Below are positions 1 to 8,816 of a stretch of 57,238 nucleotides of DNA, one piece after another. The stretch is taken from NCBI GenBank assembly GCA_905479995.1, contig CAJQON010000026.1:1-57238 (forward strand), in the 5' to 3' direction. This stretch comes from an uncultured Flavobacteriales bacterium (GTDB taxonomy: Bacteria; Bacteroidota; Bacteroidia; Flavobacteriales_E; Vicingaceae). The notes under the pieces were generated by a model, which was not told the DNA's origin, did not search any database, and was given only the letters and a program-made list of their open reading frames with translations. Numbering within the stretch: the first letter of the stretch is position 1; each line of letters opens with the position of its first letter. A program made the position numbers and the translations under genes.

Positions 1-1
1 C

Positions 2-1279
2 ATCGATAGTCACGATCTGCATGAGCTAAGCAAGGCCTCAGGAATTTCCAGCCAACAAATTGATGAAGCAGCGGAGATGCTGTCGGGGTCCAAAAAAATC
101 ATTGCCTGTTGGGCTATGGGACTGACCCAGCATAAAAACGGAGTCGGAAACATTCAGGAAGTTGTGAATTTGCTTTTACTTAAAGGAAGTATTGGCAAAC
201 CTGGAGCAGGAACATGTCCAGTGCGTGGTCATAGCAACGTGCAGGGCGATAGAACAATGGGTATTTGGGAAAAACCGAAAGAGGTTTTCTTAGCCGCAAT
301 GGACAAACACTTTAATATCAATACTCCAAGAGAACACGGTTATGATGCCGTTGAGAGTATTAACGCTATGCACGAAGGGAAAGTAAAATTATTTATGGCT
401 CTAGGAGGTAATTTTATTTCGGCAACTCCCGATAGTGAATTTACTGGAAAAGCAGTACAAAATTGTGAATTAACTGTTCAAGTATCTACCAAATTAAACC
501 GTTCTCATTTGGTAACTGGAAAAGAAGCTTTAATACTTCCATGTATTTCTCGTTCAGAAACTGATGTTCAGAAAAGTGGCAAACAATTTTTAACAGTAGA
601 AAATTCTATGGGAGTAGTTCATAGAAGTAAAGGTAGTTTTGAGCCAGCTTCTCCTCACCTACTTAGTGAACACGCTATTATTGCTGGAGTAGCACAAGCC
701 ACCTTTGAAGGCAACAAGGTGAACTGGCAAGAAATGACGGAAGACTATAGTATTGTACGAAATCATATTGCCGCAACTATTGCAGGTTTTGACAATTTTA
801 ATGAAAAGGTAAAAAACCCAGCAGGTTTTTACTTGCCCAATGGAGCTAGAAATAGAAACTTTACTACTCCTAGTAAAAAAGCAAAATTTACAGTTAACCC
901 AATTCCAAAGCGCAAAGTTGCTGATGGTAACTTTATTATGATGACCATTAGAACACACGACCAATACAATACCACTATTTATGGTATGGATGACAGATAT
1001 AGGGGAATTATAAATGAAAGACGGGTGGTTTTGATGAATAAACAAGACATGAAAGCAAAAGGGTTGAAACAGTTGCAAAAGGTCGATTTAAAAAGTGTTT
1101 TTAATGGTGATGAGCGCATTGCTCACAACTTTAAAATTGTTGAATATGACATAGCTAAAGGCTGCGTGGCAACCTATTTTCCTGAAACAAATGTACTAGT
1201 ACCTATTGATAGTGTAGCTAAAAAAAGTAATACTCCAGTAAGTAAGTTTATTGAGGTCGCAATTTTACCAACGACTTAA
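2..1279 (+). CDS. FdhF/YdeP-family molybdopterin oxidoreductase, 5'-truncated by window edge
   Basis: The open frame runs in from the left edge, so this is only the C-terminal ~425 residues of a protein whose family is usually about 750 residues. The stretch GLTQHKNGVGNIQEVVNLLL followed by GKPGAGTCPVRGHSNVQGDR is typical of the molybdopterin/4Fe-4S oxidoreductases related to formate dehydrogenase H and E. coli YdeP. The region after about residue 280 of the visible part matches the molybdopterin-dinucleotide-binding C-terminal domain (GDERIAHNFKIVEYD, ATYFPETNVL). The family is linked to formate or acid-resistance redox reactions, but the substrate is often unknown. The first ATG inside the window (77) is not the real start because coding sequence continues upstream of it. 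A MOSC-domain gene lies three genes downstream, which fits a molybdenum-enzyme locus. Family assignment is firm; the physiological reaction is not known. Confidence 0.88.
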   Translation: MDSHDLHELSKASGISSQQIDEAAEMLSGSKKIIACWAMGLTQHKNGVGNIQEVVNLLLLKGSIGKPGAGTCPVRGHSNVQGDRTMGIWEKPKEVFLAAMDKHFNINTPREHGYDAVESINAMHEGKVKLFMALGGNFISATPDSEFTGKAVQNCELTVQVSTKLNRSHLVTGKEALILPCISRSETDVQKSGKQFLTVENSMGVVHRSKGSFEPASPHLLSEHAIIAGVAQATFEGNKVNWQEMTEDYSIVRNHIAATIAGFDNFNEKVKNPAGFYLPNGARNRNFTTPSKKAKFTVNPIPKRKVADGNFIMMTIRTHDQYNTTIYGMDDRYRGIINERRVVLMNKQDMKAKGLKQLQKVDLKSVFNGDERIAHNFKIVEYDIAKGCVATYFPETNVLVPIDSVAKKSNTPVSKFIEVAILPTT

Positions 1280-1288
1280 ATAAGATAC

Positions 1289-1702
1289 ATGAAACACATT
1301 TTTAGAAATATAGCAGCAGTGGTTCTCGGTTTATTTTTAGGAGGAGCAGCTAATATGGCGTTAATTATGGTTAGTGGATATATAATTCCACCACCAGATG
1401 GAGCAGACGTAACAACAATGGAAGGTCTTCAGGCCTCTATGCACCTGTTTACCCCCATCAACTTTCTATTCCCATTTTTAGCACACGCTTTCGGTACATT
1501 GGCTGGTGCTTATATAGCAGCAAAAATTGCTGGTTCTAAAAAAAGAATGTTTGCACTTATTATTGGCGGATTCTATTTAATTGGTGGAATTGCCAATATT
1601 TTAATGTTACCCTCTCCAATGTGGTACTCAATTTTAGATATTTCAGTGTGTTACATTCCTATGGCATGGTTAGGATGGAAATTAGCTGGAGGTAAAAAAT
1701 AA
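1289..1702 (+). CDS. small integral membrane protein, function unknown
   Basis: A 137-residue protein with four hydrophobic segments: about residues 5-30, 52-78 (FTPINFLFPFLAHAFGTLAGAYIAAKI), 86-107 and 112-133. Lysine/arginine pairs (GSKKR, GGKK) between or after segments suggest cytoplasmic loops. It starts 9 bp after the molybdoenzyme stop and ends 2 bp before the next gene, so it is probably co-transcribed with both. No catalytic motif is visible, and I do not recognise a named family. Similar short four-helix proteins are common in Bacteroidota genomes as hypothetical proteins. Confidence 0.75.
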   Translation: MKHIFRNIAAVVLGLFLGGAANMALIMVSGYIIPPPDGADVTTMEGLQASMHLFTPINFLFPFLAHAFGTLAGAYIAAKIAGSKKRMFALIIGGFYLIGGIANILMLPSPMWYSILDISVCYIPMAWLGWKLAGGKK

Positions 1703-1704
1703 GC

Positions 1705-2073
1705 ATGGCTTACGATGAATATTTAGCAGATAGAATTAAGAATGTATTTAATGAGAAAAGAATACTTTTTGAAGCTCGAAAAATGATGGGTGGACTATGC
1801 TTTATGGTCGACAACAAAATGTGCCTTGGAATTCATATTGATAAAAAATTTGGTGACAGCCTATTAATGGCTAGAATTGGAGAAGAATCTTACCTTAAGG
1901 CAATTGAAAAAGAGGAATGTTTGCCTATGGATTTTACCGGAAGGCCAATGAAAGGTTACATCTATATTACTCCAGATGGTTTTGATCTAGAAGATGATCT
2001 TTCTTACTGGATTCAGTTGGCCTTAAATTTTAACCCTCTGGCAAAAGCAAGTCCAAAAAAGAAAAAGAAATGA
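1705..2073 (+). CDS. TfoX/Sxy N-terminal domain protein
   Basis: A 122-residue protein resembling the N-terminal domain of TfoX/Sxy. The first 100 residues contain the family pattern around ARKMMGGLCFMVDNKMCLGI and RPMKGYIYI, and the basic tail ends KKKKK. In gamma-proteobacteria TfoX is a competence regulator, but single-domain homologues in Bacteroidota have no demonstrated role, so regulation of competence should not be assumed. The stop codon overlaps the start of the following MOSC gene by 4 bp (ATGA at 2070-2073), indicating translational coupling. Confidence 0.8.
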   Translation: MAYDEYLADRIKNVFNEKRILFEARKMMGGLCFMVDNKMCLGIHIDKKFGDSLLMARIGEESYLKAIEKEECLPMDFTGRPMKGYIYITPDGFDLEDDLSYWIQLALNFNPLAKASPKKKKK

Positions 2074-2705
2074 AAGTAATCTCTACCAATATAGGCCAAA
2101 AAACTACAGTTTTTAAAAACGGCAAAACTGTTCAAACTGGTATTTACAAAACTTCGGTATCTGGAGGTATAACATTAGGACTAACTGATGTAGTTGGAGA
2201 TGCAGTTATGGACAGAGAAAACCATGGAGGCATAGATAAAGCTTGTTACATTTATTCTGCTGATCATTATAATTTTTGGAAAAAAGAATTTCCTGATTTA
2301 CACTTTACCAATGGAATGTTTGGAGAAAACTTAACCGTTGAAGGACTTGATGAATCAACCATTAAAATAGGAGACACCTTCGAAGTAGGCTCTGCTATTA
2401 TACAAGTTTCTGAGCCTAGACGTCCTTGTTCCATTTTAGGTATACGCTTTGGAACTCAAAAAATGGTGAAGAAATTTAACAACTCTAGCTTTCCTGGGAT
2501 TTATGTTAGAGTAATTAAAGAAGGCCATATTAATATTGGAGATCAATTTAAACAGATCGAAACAAACAACGAATTATCAGTCAAAGAAATTTTCGGACTT
2601 TTTGCTACGAATTGTCAAGACATTGAAAAGGCTAGAATTGCTTTACAAATAAATACGCTATCTGAAGATTGTAAAAATGCCATCCGTAAAAGGTTTAAAC
2701 TTTAA
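2070..2705 (+). CDS. MOSC domain-containing protein (YiiM-like)
   Basis: A 211-residue MOSC-domain protein. The conserved block HGGIDKACYIYSADHYNFW, then NGMFGENLTVEGL and the invariant cysteine in SEPRRPCSIL (about residue 120), are diagnostic of the MOSC superfamily, whose members handle sulfur or molybdenum cofactor. YiiM-type proteins reduce N-hydroxylated bases such as 6-hydroxylaminopurine using Moco. The C-terminal ~50 residues (VKEIFGLFATN and after) match the YiiM 3-alpha extension. It overlaps the TfoX-like gene by 4 bp and closes an operon that begins with a molybdopterin oxidoreductase, a fitting context. Confidence 0.87.
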   Translation: MKVISTNIGQKTTVFKNGKTVQTGIYKTSVSGGITLGLTDVVGDAVMDRENHGGIDKACYIYSADHYNFWKKEFPDLHFTNGMFGENLTVEGLDESTIKIGDTFEVGSAIIQVSEPRRPCSILGIRFGTQKMVKKFNNSSFPGIYVRVIKEGHINIGDQFKQIETNNELSVKEIFGLFATNCQDIEKARIALQINTLSEDCKNAIRKRFKL

Positions 2706-2716
2706 ACAATTTAACA

Positions 2717-2745
2717 TTGTTAGATTATTAAAAACCTTAACTTTG
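2717..2745 (+). promoter_or_regulatory. bacteroidotal promoter for the desaturase gene
   Basis: TTG (2717-2719), an 18-bp spacer and TAACTTTG (2738-2745) match the Bacteroidota primary sigma-factor promoter (-33 TTG and -7 TAnnTTTG). The start codon of the desaturase lies 32 bp after the -7 box. The pattern is read directly; activity is inferred. Confidence 0.6.
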
Positions 2746-2776
2746 TCTTGATTTTCTTATTTTAAGTATCAGAATA

Positions 2777-3868
2777 ATGGAGCAAAGGGTAACATTTAAC
2801 ACGAAAGACAGACCTGAATTTGTAAAGGAATTACGAAAAAGGGTTAATGGCTATTTTAAAGAGAATAATATTTCTAAAAATGCCAATGCAAAAATGGTTA
2901 TTAAAACCATAGTTATCCTTTCACTATATTTCGTCCCATATTTTTGCGTTGTTTTAAATGCATTTGAAAACCCTTGGATCGTAATATCTATGTGGGTTTT
3001 AATGGGGTTAGGAATGGCCGGAATTGGCTTTTCTATTATGCATGATGCCAATCATGGCGCCTACTCAAAAAATCAAAATATAAACAAAATACTTGGCTAC
3101 TTTATCAACTTAGTTGGGGGCAGTTCGGTTAATTGGAAAATACAACACAACGTTTTACACCACACCTACACCAATATTAATGGCCATGATGAGGATTTAA
3201 ATGCCGACCCATTAATGCGTTTTTCACCAGACCAAAAAAGAAGAAAAGCACACCGATTTCAACAAATTTATGCTTGGTTTTTATATGGTTTAATTACCAT
3301 TTCTTGGTCAATTAAAAAAGACTTTATTCAATTAGAACGTTACAAGGGAAAAGATTTACTTAAAACCCAAAGTATTTCCTATAAAAAAGCGTTAACACGG
3401 TTAATTTTAGCAAAGCTATTTTATTACGCCTATGTATTAGTTATACCTATGATTTTTACAAACCAAGCTTGGTGGCTAACCTTAAGCTTCTATTTTATCA
3501 TGCATTTTGTATGTGGACTACTTATTTCAGTAATATTTCAATTAGCTCATGTTGTTTCAGAAGCGTCATTTCCTAAACCTAGTGAGACTGGAACAATTGA
3601 AAACAACTGGGCTATACATCAGCTCTATACCACAGCAAATTTTGCTAAAAAAAACCCACTAATAACATGGTTTGTAGGTGGTTTAAATTACCAAGTAGAG
3701 CATCACTTGTTTCCAAACATTTGCCATGTTCACTACCCAAAAATTTCTAAAATTGTTAGAGATACAGCCAAAGAATTTGATCTCCCCTACTACCAAAACT
3801 CCTTTTTAGGAGCAATTGCTAGTCACACCAAATTCTTAACTAAACTTGGTAAGTACGACAGCATTTAA
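2777..3868 (+). CDS. membrane fatty acid desaturase (acyl-lipid/acyl-CoA type)
   Basis: A 363-residue integral-membrane di-iron desaturase. All three histidine boxes are present: H89-D-A-N-H93, H124-N-V-L-H128-H129 and QVEHH (residues 306-310). The glutamine before the third box is typical of front-end (delta-5/delta-6-like) desaturases, although no cytochrome b5 domain is fused. Hydrophobic spans lie near residues 40-62, 66-88, 105-118 and 210-255. The enzyme would introduce a double bond into membrane acyl chains and so adjust fluidity, as expected in a cold or marine bacterium. It is monocistronic, with its own promoter at 2717-2745. Exact regiospecificity cannot be read from the sequence. 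Confidence 0.9.
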   Translation: MEQRVTFNTKDRPEFVKELRKRVNGYFKENNISKNANAKMVIKTIVILSLYFVPYFCVVLNAFENPWIVISMWVLMGLGMAGIGFSIMHDANHGAYSKNQNINKILGYFINLVGGSSVNWKIQHNVLHHTYTNINGHDEDLNADPLMRFSPDQKRRKAHRFQQIYAWFLYGLITISWSIKKDFIQLERYKGKDLLKTQSISYKKALTRLILAKLFYYAYVLVIPMIFTNQAWWLTLSFYFIMHFVCGLLISVIFQLAHVVSEASFPKPSETGTIENNWAIHQLYTTANFAKKNPLITWFVGGLNYQVEHHLFPNICHVHYPKISKIVRDTAKEFDLPYYQNSFLGAIASHTKFLTKLGKYDSI

Positions 3869-3999
3869 ACTTTCTTTTTAGGTATAACATTTCATTCTTT
3901 ATTTTTAAAAAAATTAAATACCTTTATACAGTTAATTAGCAACCTCTCATCACAAAATGGAGTCTAATAATTAACTACTATACTGCTTATCAAAATACT

Positions 4000-6900
4000 A
4001 TGAAAAAGATTCTATCGATTCTCTCAATCATTGCTTTATTTTGCTCTGTAAGTCTTGCTCAAAGGGGTAAAGATGGTGCTAGAGTTGTTTTGGCGACAGA
4101 AATTGCAACCGTTAATGATTACACCACATTAAATACAAATGCTACAGCTGGAGACATCACTATTGATGTAGCAAACAGCACACTTGGAACTAATTTTACT
4201 AGCAATTTAGCTCAAGGAGATTTAATTATGCTTATCCAAATACAAGGTACAAGCGTAGATGATTCTATACATACTCCCTTTCCTACTTCATCTAAATTTA
4301 CAACTAAATGGGGCGAAATTATCAATTACAACAATTGTGGTAACTATGAATTTGTTCAAGTGCTAAGTGTTCCGAATGGAACCACCATTAACTTGGATTG
4401 TGGATTAGCTAATAATTATACTGCTTTAGGAAACGTTGTTATCGTTCGCGTTCCAAGATTTTCATCTTTAACCATTAACAATACAGGAACATTAACTGCT
4501 CCTACTTGGAATGGATCTATTGGAGGGATTTTAGCTGTTGAAGTAGATGGATTAACAACTATTGATGCTGGTGGAATAATTGATGTTTCTGAAATTGGTT
4601 TTAGAGGTGGTCAACATGATTTTGTTTCAGGATTTGGAGGTGGAAGATATGCCGACTCTCAGGATTCTGAAGGTGGTGAAAAAGGAGAAGGAATAGCTGG
4701 AGATCAAGTTGAATATGACAATTTTAACGATGGAGGCGCAAGATATTGTAGAGGTGCTGCCGCTAATGCTGGAGGAGGTGGAAACTCTCACAACGCTGGA
4801 GGAGGTGGAGGTTCTAATGCTGGTGCAATAAGCAATTGGAACGAAGGACGTGGAGTTCCAGATCCTTTATTCAACGTGTCATGGGCACTTGAAACTCAAC
4901 TACCAACAATTGTTGGAGCAAATAGTTCTGGAGGAGGAAGAGGTGGATATTCACATTGCTCGAATGATGAAAATGAATTAGACACAGCACCAGACAGCAG
5001 TGATTGGGGTGGAGATAATAGAAGAGAAGTTGGTGGCTTAGGTGGTAGACCACTAGATTATTCTACAGGGAAAATATTTATGGGCGGAGGCGGAGGTGCC
5101 GCTGATGGTAATAACAATTTAAAAGGTGCCACACCTGGTGATGGTGGAAACGGTGGCGGAATAGCATTTATTACAACCTTTGGCAATATTTCTGGTGGTG
5201 GAATTATTAACGCCAACGGTCAAGATGGTTTTAATTGTGAGAGTACCGCTCCTCTTTCAATTGGTGATATAACAGGCCTCGATGGTGCTGGTGGCGCTGG
5301 AGGAGGTGGAACCGTTCTAATACAAACTATAGGAACAGTTTCTGGAATTACCATTAATGCCAATGGTGGAAATGGTGGAAACCAAGTGATTCAAACCAGA
5401 TTTAACTCTACTGATGAATTTGAAGGCCCAGGTGGTGGCGGTGGCGGTGGATATATTGCTGTTACTTCTGGTTCGCCAACAACTTTTTCAAACGGAGGGT
5501 TTAACGGAACTACCAACAGTAATAGTGTTAGCAATTTTAATGCAAACGGAGCTACAAGTGGAGGAACAGGAACTCCTTCTGCTTCTATAGATGCTTTTGA
5601 AGTAACTGCTAGAGACACTTCAATATGTTCTAATACAACCGTTACAATTACAGCAGTAATTAATGGAACTATTCCAGTTGGAGCAACTGTTGAATGGTAC
5701 GATGCTGAGTTTGGTGGAAACCTTGTTTTTACAGGAAACCCATATACAACACCATCACTTACTGCTGACACTACTCTTTACATAAAAGTTTGTCCAGCAA
5801 CTTATTTAGTACCAATTGTTGTAACTGTTTTACCGTGTGTTGCACCTGTAGCTGATTTTAGTAGTACAGATAGTACTATTTGTATAAGTGATTGTATTGA
5901 TTTTACTGATTTAAGTACTGGTTCTCCAACAGGATGGTCATGGCACTTCTTTGGTGCAACAACAACTACCTCCTCTGCTCAAAACCCAACCAACATTTGC
6001 TACCCTGGAGCTGGATCATTTGATGTTGCTTTAGTTGCTTCTAATGGAGTTTCTTCTGACTCTTTGTTTATGCCAAACTTCATAACTGTTTCAGGATTAC
6101 CAACAGTTACAGCAAGTATAGATACGACTATCTGCCTAGGAGATACAGCAAACATATCTGTAAGTGGTACAGCTACATCTTACAATTGGGACAATAGTTT
6201 AGGTGCTGGAACTTCATTTTTGGTAAACCCAACAGTAAACACTACCTACCTTGTTACAGGAACAGACGGAAACTCATGTTCATTTACCGACTCCGTAATT
6301 GTTACAGTTTCCTCATGCAGTACACCTCCAGTCGTAGATTTTAGTGCAACCGACAGTTCAATATGTATTGGCGACTGCATAGACTTTACAGATTTATCGA
6401 CCAACATTCCTACTGGGTGGACTTGGTATTTCTTTGGTGCTACAACAACAAGTTCTACCAACCAAAACCCAACAAACATCTGCTATAATACAGCAGGTAG
6501 TTTTGATGTTGCTTTAGTTGACACCAATAGTTTTGGTAAAGATTCTTTATTTATTGCCAATTTTATTACTGTAAACGCATTACCAAATATTGTAACAAGT
6601 ATTGATACAACTATTTGCAATGGCGATCAGGTTAACTTGAGCGCAACTGGTGCCACAACATATAACTGGGACAATGGTTTAGGTGCAGGACAAATACAAA
6701 CCCCGTCTCCTACCGTAAATACGGTTTATCATGTAACTGGAACAGATGCCAATGGTTGTGTAAGTATAGACTCTGTAAGTGTAACAGTTACCAACTGCAA
6801 CATCCCTCCTGTTGCTGCATTATCTGTAACTAGTTCTAGTATTTGTATTAACGATTGTATTGATTATACTGACATAAGCACTGGAGGAATTCCAACGTCT

Positions 6901-7338
6901 TGGTCATGGTATTTTGAAGGAGGAAACCCTTCAAACTCTAACCTACCAAACCCTACAAACATATGCTACGATACTGTTGGTTCTTATGATGCTTACTTAG
7001 TTGTAACCAATGCTTTTGGTCAAGACTCCATTTACATGAACAATTACATTACTATTGATTCATGCAACAATGTTCCTACAGTATTAATTATACCAAATGT
7101 ATTCTCGCCTAATAGAGATGGTGAGAATGATTTATTTGGAGCTTTTGGAAACAACATTAGTGTTGCTTACATGGAAATTTACAATAGATGGGGAGAAGTA
7201 ATGTACAAATCTAGTTTAATTAACAGTGGCTGGGATGGAAGAACTTCTGCCGGTTCTAAATGTCCACAAGGAACCTACTTTTACATAATGGAAATTGATG
7301 GAGAAGTTTACAAAGGAAGCTTAACGCTCCTCCGATAG
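4000..7338 (+). CDS. glycine-rich PKD-repeat secreted protein with type B T9SS (gliding-type) sorting domain
   Basis: A 1112-residue exported protein. It has a signal peptide (KKILSILSIIALFCSVSLAQ), then roughly residues 160-520 rich in glycine with GGGG runs. An Ig-like module follows at about 535-615, then three PKD-like modules beginning near residues 616, 777 and 936. Two Ig-like segments of the TICLGD/TICNGD type alternate with the PKD modules. The last ~90 residues (PNVFSPNRDGENDLF, YNRWGEVMYKS, GWDGR, CPQGTYFYIMEI) are the gliding-motility-associated C-terminal (CHU_C, type B) sorting domain, so T9SS export to the cell surface is expected. The modules point to a surface adhesin or matrix protein; no enzyme domain is visible. 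The three PKD modules repeat with a DNA period of about 480 bp. A strong bidirectional terminator follows. Confidence 0.9.
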   Translation: MKKILSILSIIALFCSVSLAQRGKDGARVVLATEIATVNDYTTLNTNATAGDITIDVANSTLGTNFTSNLAQGDLIMLIQIQGTSVDDSIHTPFPTSSKFTTKWGEIINYNNCGNYEFVQVLSVPNGTTINLDCGLANNYTALGNVVIVRVPRFSSLTINNTGTLTAPTWNGSIGGILAVEVDGLTTIDAGGIIDVSEIGFRGGQHDFVSGFGGGRYADSQDSEGGEKGEGIAGDQVEYDNFNDGGARYCRGAAANAGGGGNSHNAGGGGGSNAGAISNWNEGRGVPDPLFNVSWALETQLPTIVGANSSGGGRGGYSHCSNDENELDTAPDSSDWGGDNRREVGGLGGRPLDYSTGKIFMGGGGGAADGNNNLKGATPGDGGNGGGIAFITTFGNISGGGIINANGQDGFNCESTAPLSIGDITGLDGAGGAGGGGTVLIQTIGTVSGITINANGGNGGNQVIQTRFNSTDEFEGPGGGGGGGYIAVTSGSPTTFSNGGFNGTTNSNSVSNFNANGATSGGTGTPSASIDAFEVTARDTSICSNTTVTITAVINGTIPVGATVEWYDAEFGGNLVFTGNPYTTPSLTADTTLYIKVCPATYLVPIVVTVLPCVAPVADFSSTDSTICISDCIDFTDLSTGSPTGWSWHFFGATTTTSSAQNPTNICYPGAGSFDVALVASNGVSSDSLFMPNFITVSGLPTVTASIDTTICLGDTANISVSGTATSYNWDNSLGAGTSFLVNPTVNTTYLVTGTDGNSCSFTDSVIVTVSSCSTPPVVDFSATDSSICIGDCIDFTDLSTNIPTGWTWYFFGATTTSSTNQNPTNICYNTAGSFDVALVDTNSFGKDSLFIANFITVNALPNIVTSIDTTICNGDQVNLSATGATTYNWDNGLGAGQIQTPSPTVNTVYHVTGTDANGCVSIDSVSVTVTNCNIPPVAALSVTSSSICINDCIDYTDISTGGIPTSWSWYFEGGNPSNSNLPNPTNICYDTVGSYDAYLVVTNAFGQDSIYMNNYITIDSCNNVPTVLIIPNVFSPNRDGENDLFGAFGNNISVAYMEIYNRWGEVMYKSSLINSGWDGRTSAGSKCPQGTYFYIMEIDGEVYKGSLTLLR

Positions 7339-7350
7339 AAACAGTATTAT

Positions 7351-7388
7351 AAAAAAAGGGAAACACATGAATGTGTTTCCCTTTTTTT
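7351..7388. terminator. bidirectional intrinsic terminator
   Basis: A perfect inverted repeat: seven A, GGGAAACACAT, a two-base centre (GA), ATGTGTTTCCC, then seven T. It sits between the rightward PKD gene and the leftward outer-membrane protein gene, so it can end transcription from both sides. Confidence 0.93.
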
Positions 7389-7404
7389 ATGCTCAAAATT
7401 ATTC

Positions 7405-8157
7405 TTAGAAAAAGAACGACAACATTAATCCAGCTGTAGAGTTCACTTCAAAACCTTTCCCAGAAGTTTTACTTTTACTCTCAGAAAAATCCGAAATTTG
7501 AGAGCCACTTATTGGAGTATCCACCAAACTCTCACTTCGGTCACCTCCTACTGAAGAATACATATACCCTAAACTAAACTCTGCTCCTATACTAATTCTT
7601 TCAGCAAAAAAGTAATTAAACCCAGCAATAGCATTCAAACCAAAATTAAACCCTCCATCTGTTTGAATAATATGACTAATATTTCTAGTTCCAGTAATAT
7701 CGGTAATATCTGTATTCGCATCAATTTTTGTAGCTCCTATTCTACCTATAGATAGTTCTCCACCTACAAAAGGATCTAATCTTCTTGTCGTTCCTAAGTG
7801 CTTTTCAATACCACCTGAAATAGAAAAATCAAAGCGGGTTTCTGTTGAGTCATATTCTTGTAGCGCTCTATTTCCTGAACCTATAGATATACTATCAGCA
7901 GTAAAAGTATTATTATTTATTGACCTCAGTCCCAACCCTAATCGAAGTACTTTATCATCGGTTAAATGATGTTTAGCCAAAATAGCATTATTGTTATTCC
8001 CATCTGATACATTTCCAATAGAAATATTATCAATTAACCCTGTTAAATTTAACACAAAGCCCCAATCTCCATCTCTAGATTTCAGCGTATCTTCTTGAGC
8101 AGTTAAAACAAAGGTTGATCCTAATAACAAGGCCAACGATACAATTATTTTTTTCAT
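7405..8157 (-). CDS. outer-membrane beta-barrel-like protein
   Basis: A 250-residue protein with a signal peptide (KKIIVSLALLLGSTFVLTAQ) and an alternating hydrophobic/polar pattern rich in glycine and aromatic residues (NFGLNAIAGFNYFFAERISIGAEFSLGYMY), ending in phenylalanines (AGLMLSFFF). A terminal aromatic residue and such strands are typical of small outer-membrane beta barrels in Bacteroidota. The function is unknown. It is monocistronic and convergent with the PKD gene across the shared terminator. Confidence 0.75.
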   Translation of the reverse strand: MKKIIVSLALLLGSTFVLTAQEDTLKSRDGDWGFVLNLTGLIDNISIGNVSDGNNNNAILAKHHLTDDKVLRLGLGLRSINNNTFTADSISIGSGNRALQEYDSTETRFDFSISGGIEKHLGTTRRLDPFVGGELSIGRIGATKIDANTDITDITGTRNISHIIQTDGGFNFGLNAIAGFNYFFAERISIGAEFSLGYMYSSVGGDRSESLVDTPISGSQISDFSESKSKTSGKGFEVNSTAGLMLSFFF

Positions 8158-8270
8158 TATTTTATAGTTATAAATTTGAGTTTAAAACTCTATAAACATT
8201 AAATTATTATCTCAAATGCTGAAAATTAATTATTTCTTTCTGGTCTGGCTAAAATAATTAATGCATTATT

Positions 8271-8278
8271 TATATTTG
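8271..8278 (+). promoter_or_regulatory. -7 promoter box almost touching the start codon
   Basis: TATATTTG matches the TAnnTTTG box, and the ATG of the phosphodiesterase gene is only 5 bp further on. If used, transcription would begin within a few bases of the start codon, giving a nearly leaderless mRNA. No clear -33 TTG is seen at the ideal distance. Confidence 0.45.
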
Positions 8279-8283
8279 AGCAA

Positions 8284-8796
8284 ATGATTAGAATTGGTTT
8301 AATATCGGATACCCACAGTTATTTAGACCCTAAAGTTGAAAAATACTTTAAGGAGTGTGACGAAATATGGCACATTGGAGATGTTGGTACCATTGACGTA
8401 ATTAAGCAGCTCACCAAAATAAAACCGGTAAGAGGTGTATATGGCAACATAGATGGACAAGACATTAGAAAGGTTTTTCCAAAAAACCTCAAGTTTACCT
8501 GTGAAGAAGTTAAGGTTTGGATGACGCACATTGGTGGTTACCCGAACAGATACTCTATTGATGTTCGTGATAAAATTAAAATTAATCCTCCAAACTTATT
8601 TATTAGTGGACATTCTCACATTTTAAAAGTTATTTACGACAAGAAACTTAACTTGCTACACATTAATCCGGGAGCTGCAGGTAAAAGTGGCTTTCATAAA
8701 GTAAAAACCTTAGTACGATTTACAATTGACAAAAAAGATATAAAAGATTTAGAGGTGATAGAATTAGGCCCTAGAGTAGAAAATGTATCTTTGTAA
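8284..8796 (+). CDS. YfcE/MJ0936-family metallophosphoesterase
   Basis: A 170-residue calcineurin-like phosphoesterase. The metal-ligand motifs are complete: D9-x-H11 (SDTHSYL), GD33 (IGDVG), GN55 (YGNID), a histidine in MTHIGGYP and the final SGHSH. Family members hydrolyse phosphodiesters such as bis-p-nitrophenyl phosphate or cyclic nucleotides, and the natural substrate is rarely known. The length is typical for the single-domain family. The oligopeptidase gene follows after a 20-bp gap, so the two are probably co-transcribed. Confidence 0.9.
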   Translation: MIRIGLISDTHSYLDPKVEKYFKECDEIWHIGDVGTIDVIKQLTKIKPVRGVYGNIDGQDIRKVFPKNLKFTCEEVKVWMTHIGGYPNRYSIDVRDKIKINPPNLFISGHSHILKVIYDKKLNLLHINPGAAGKSGFHKVKTLVRFTIDKKDIKDLEVIELGPRVENVSL

Positions 8797-8816
8797 CAAT
8801 ATAAAAAACACAATAA

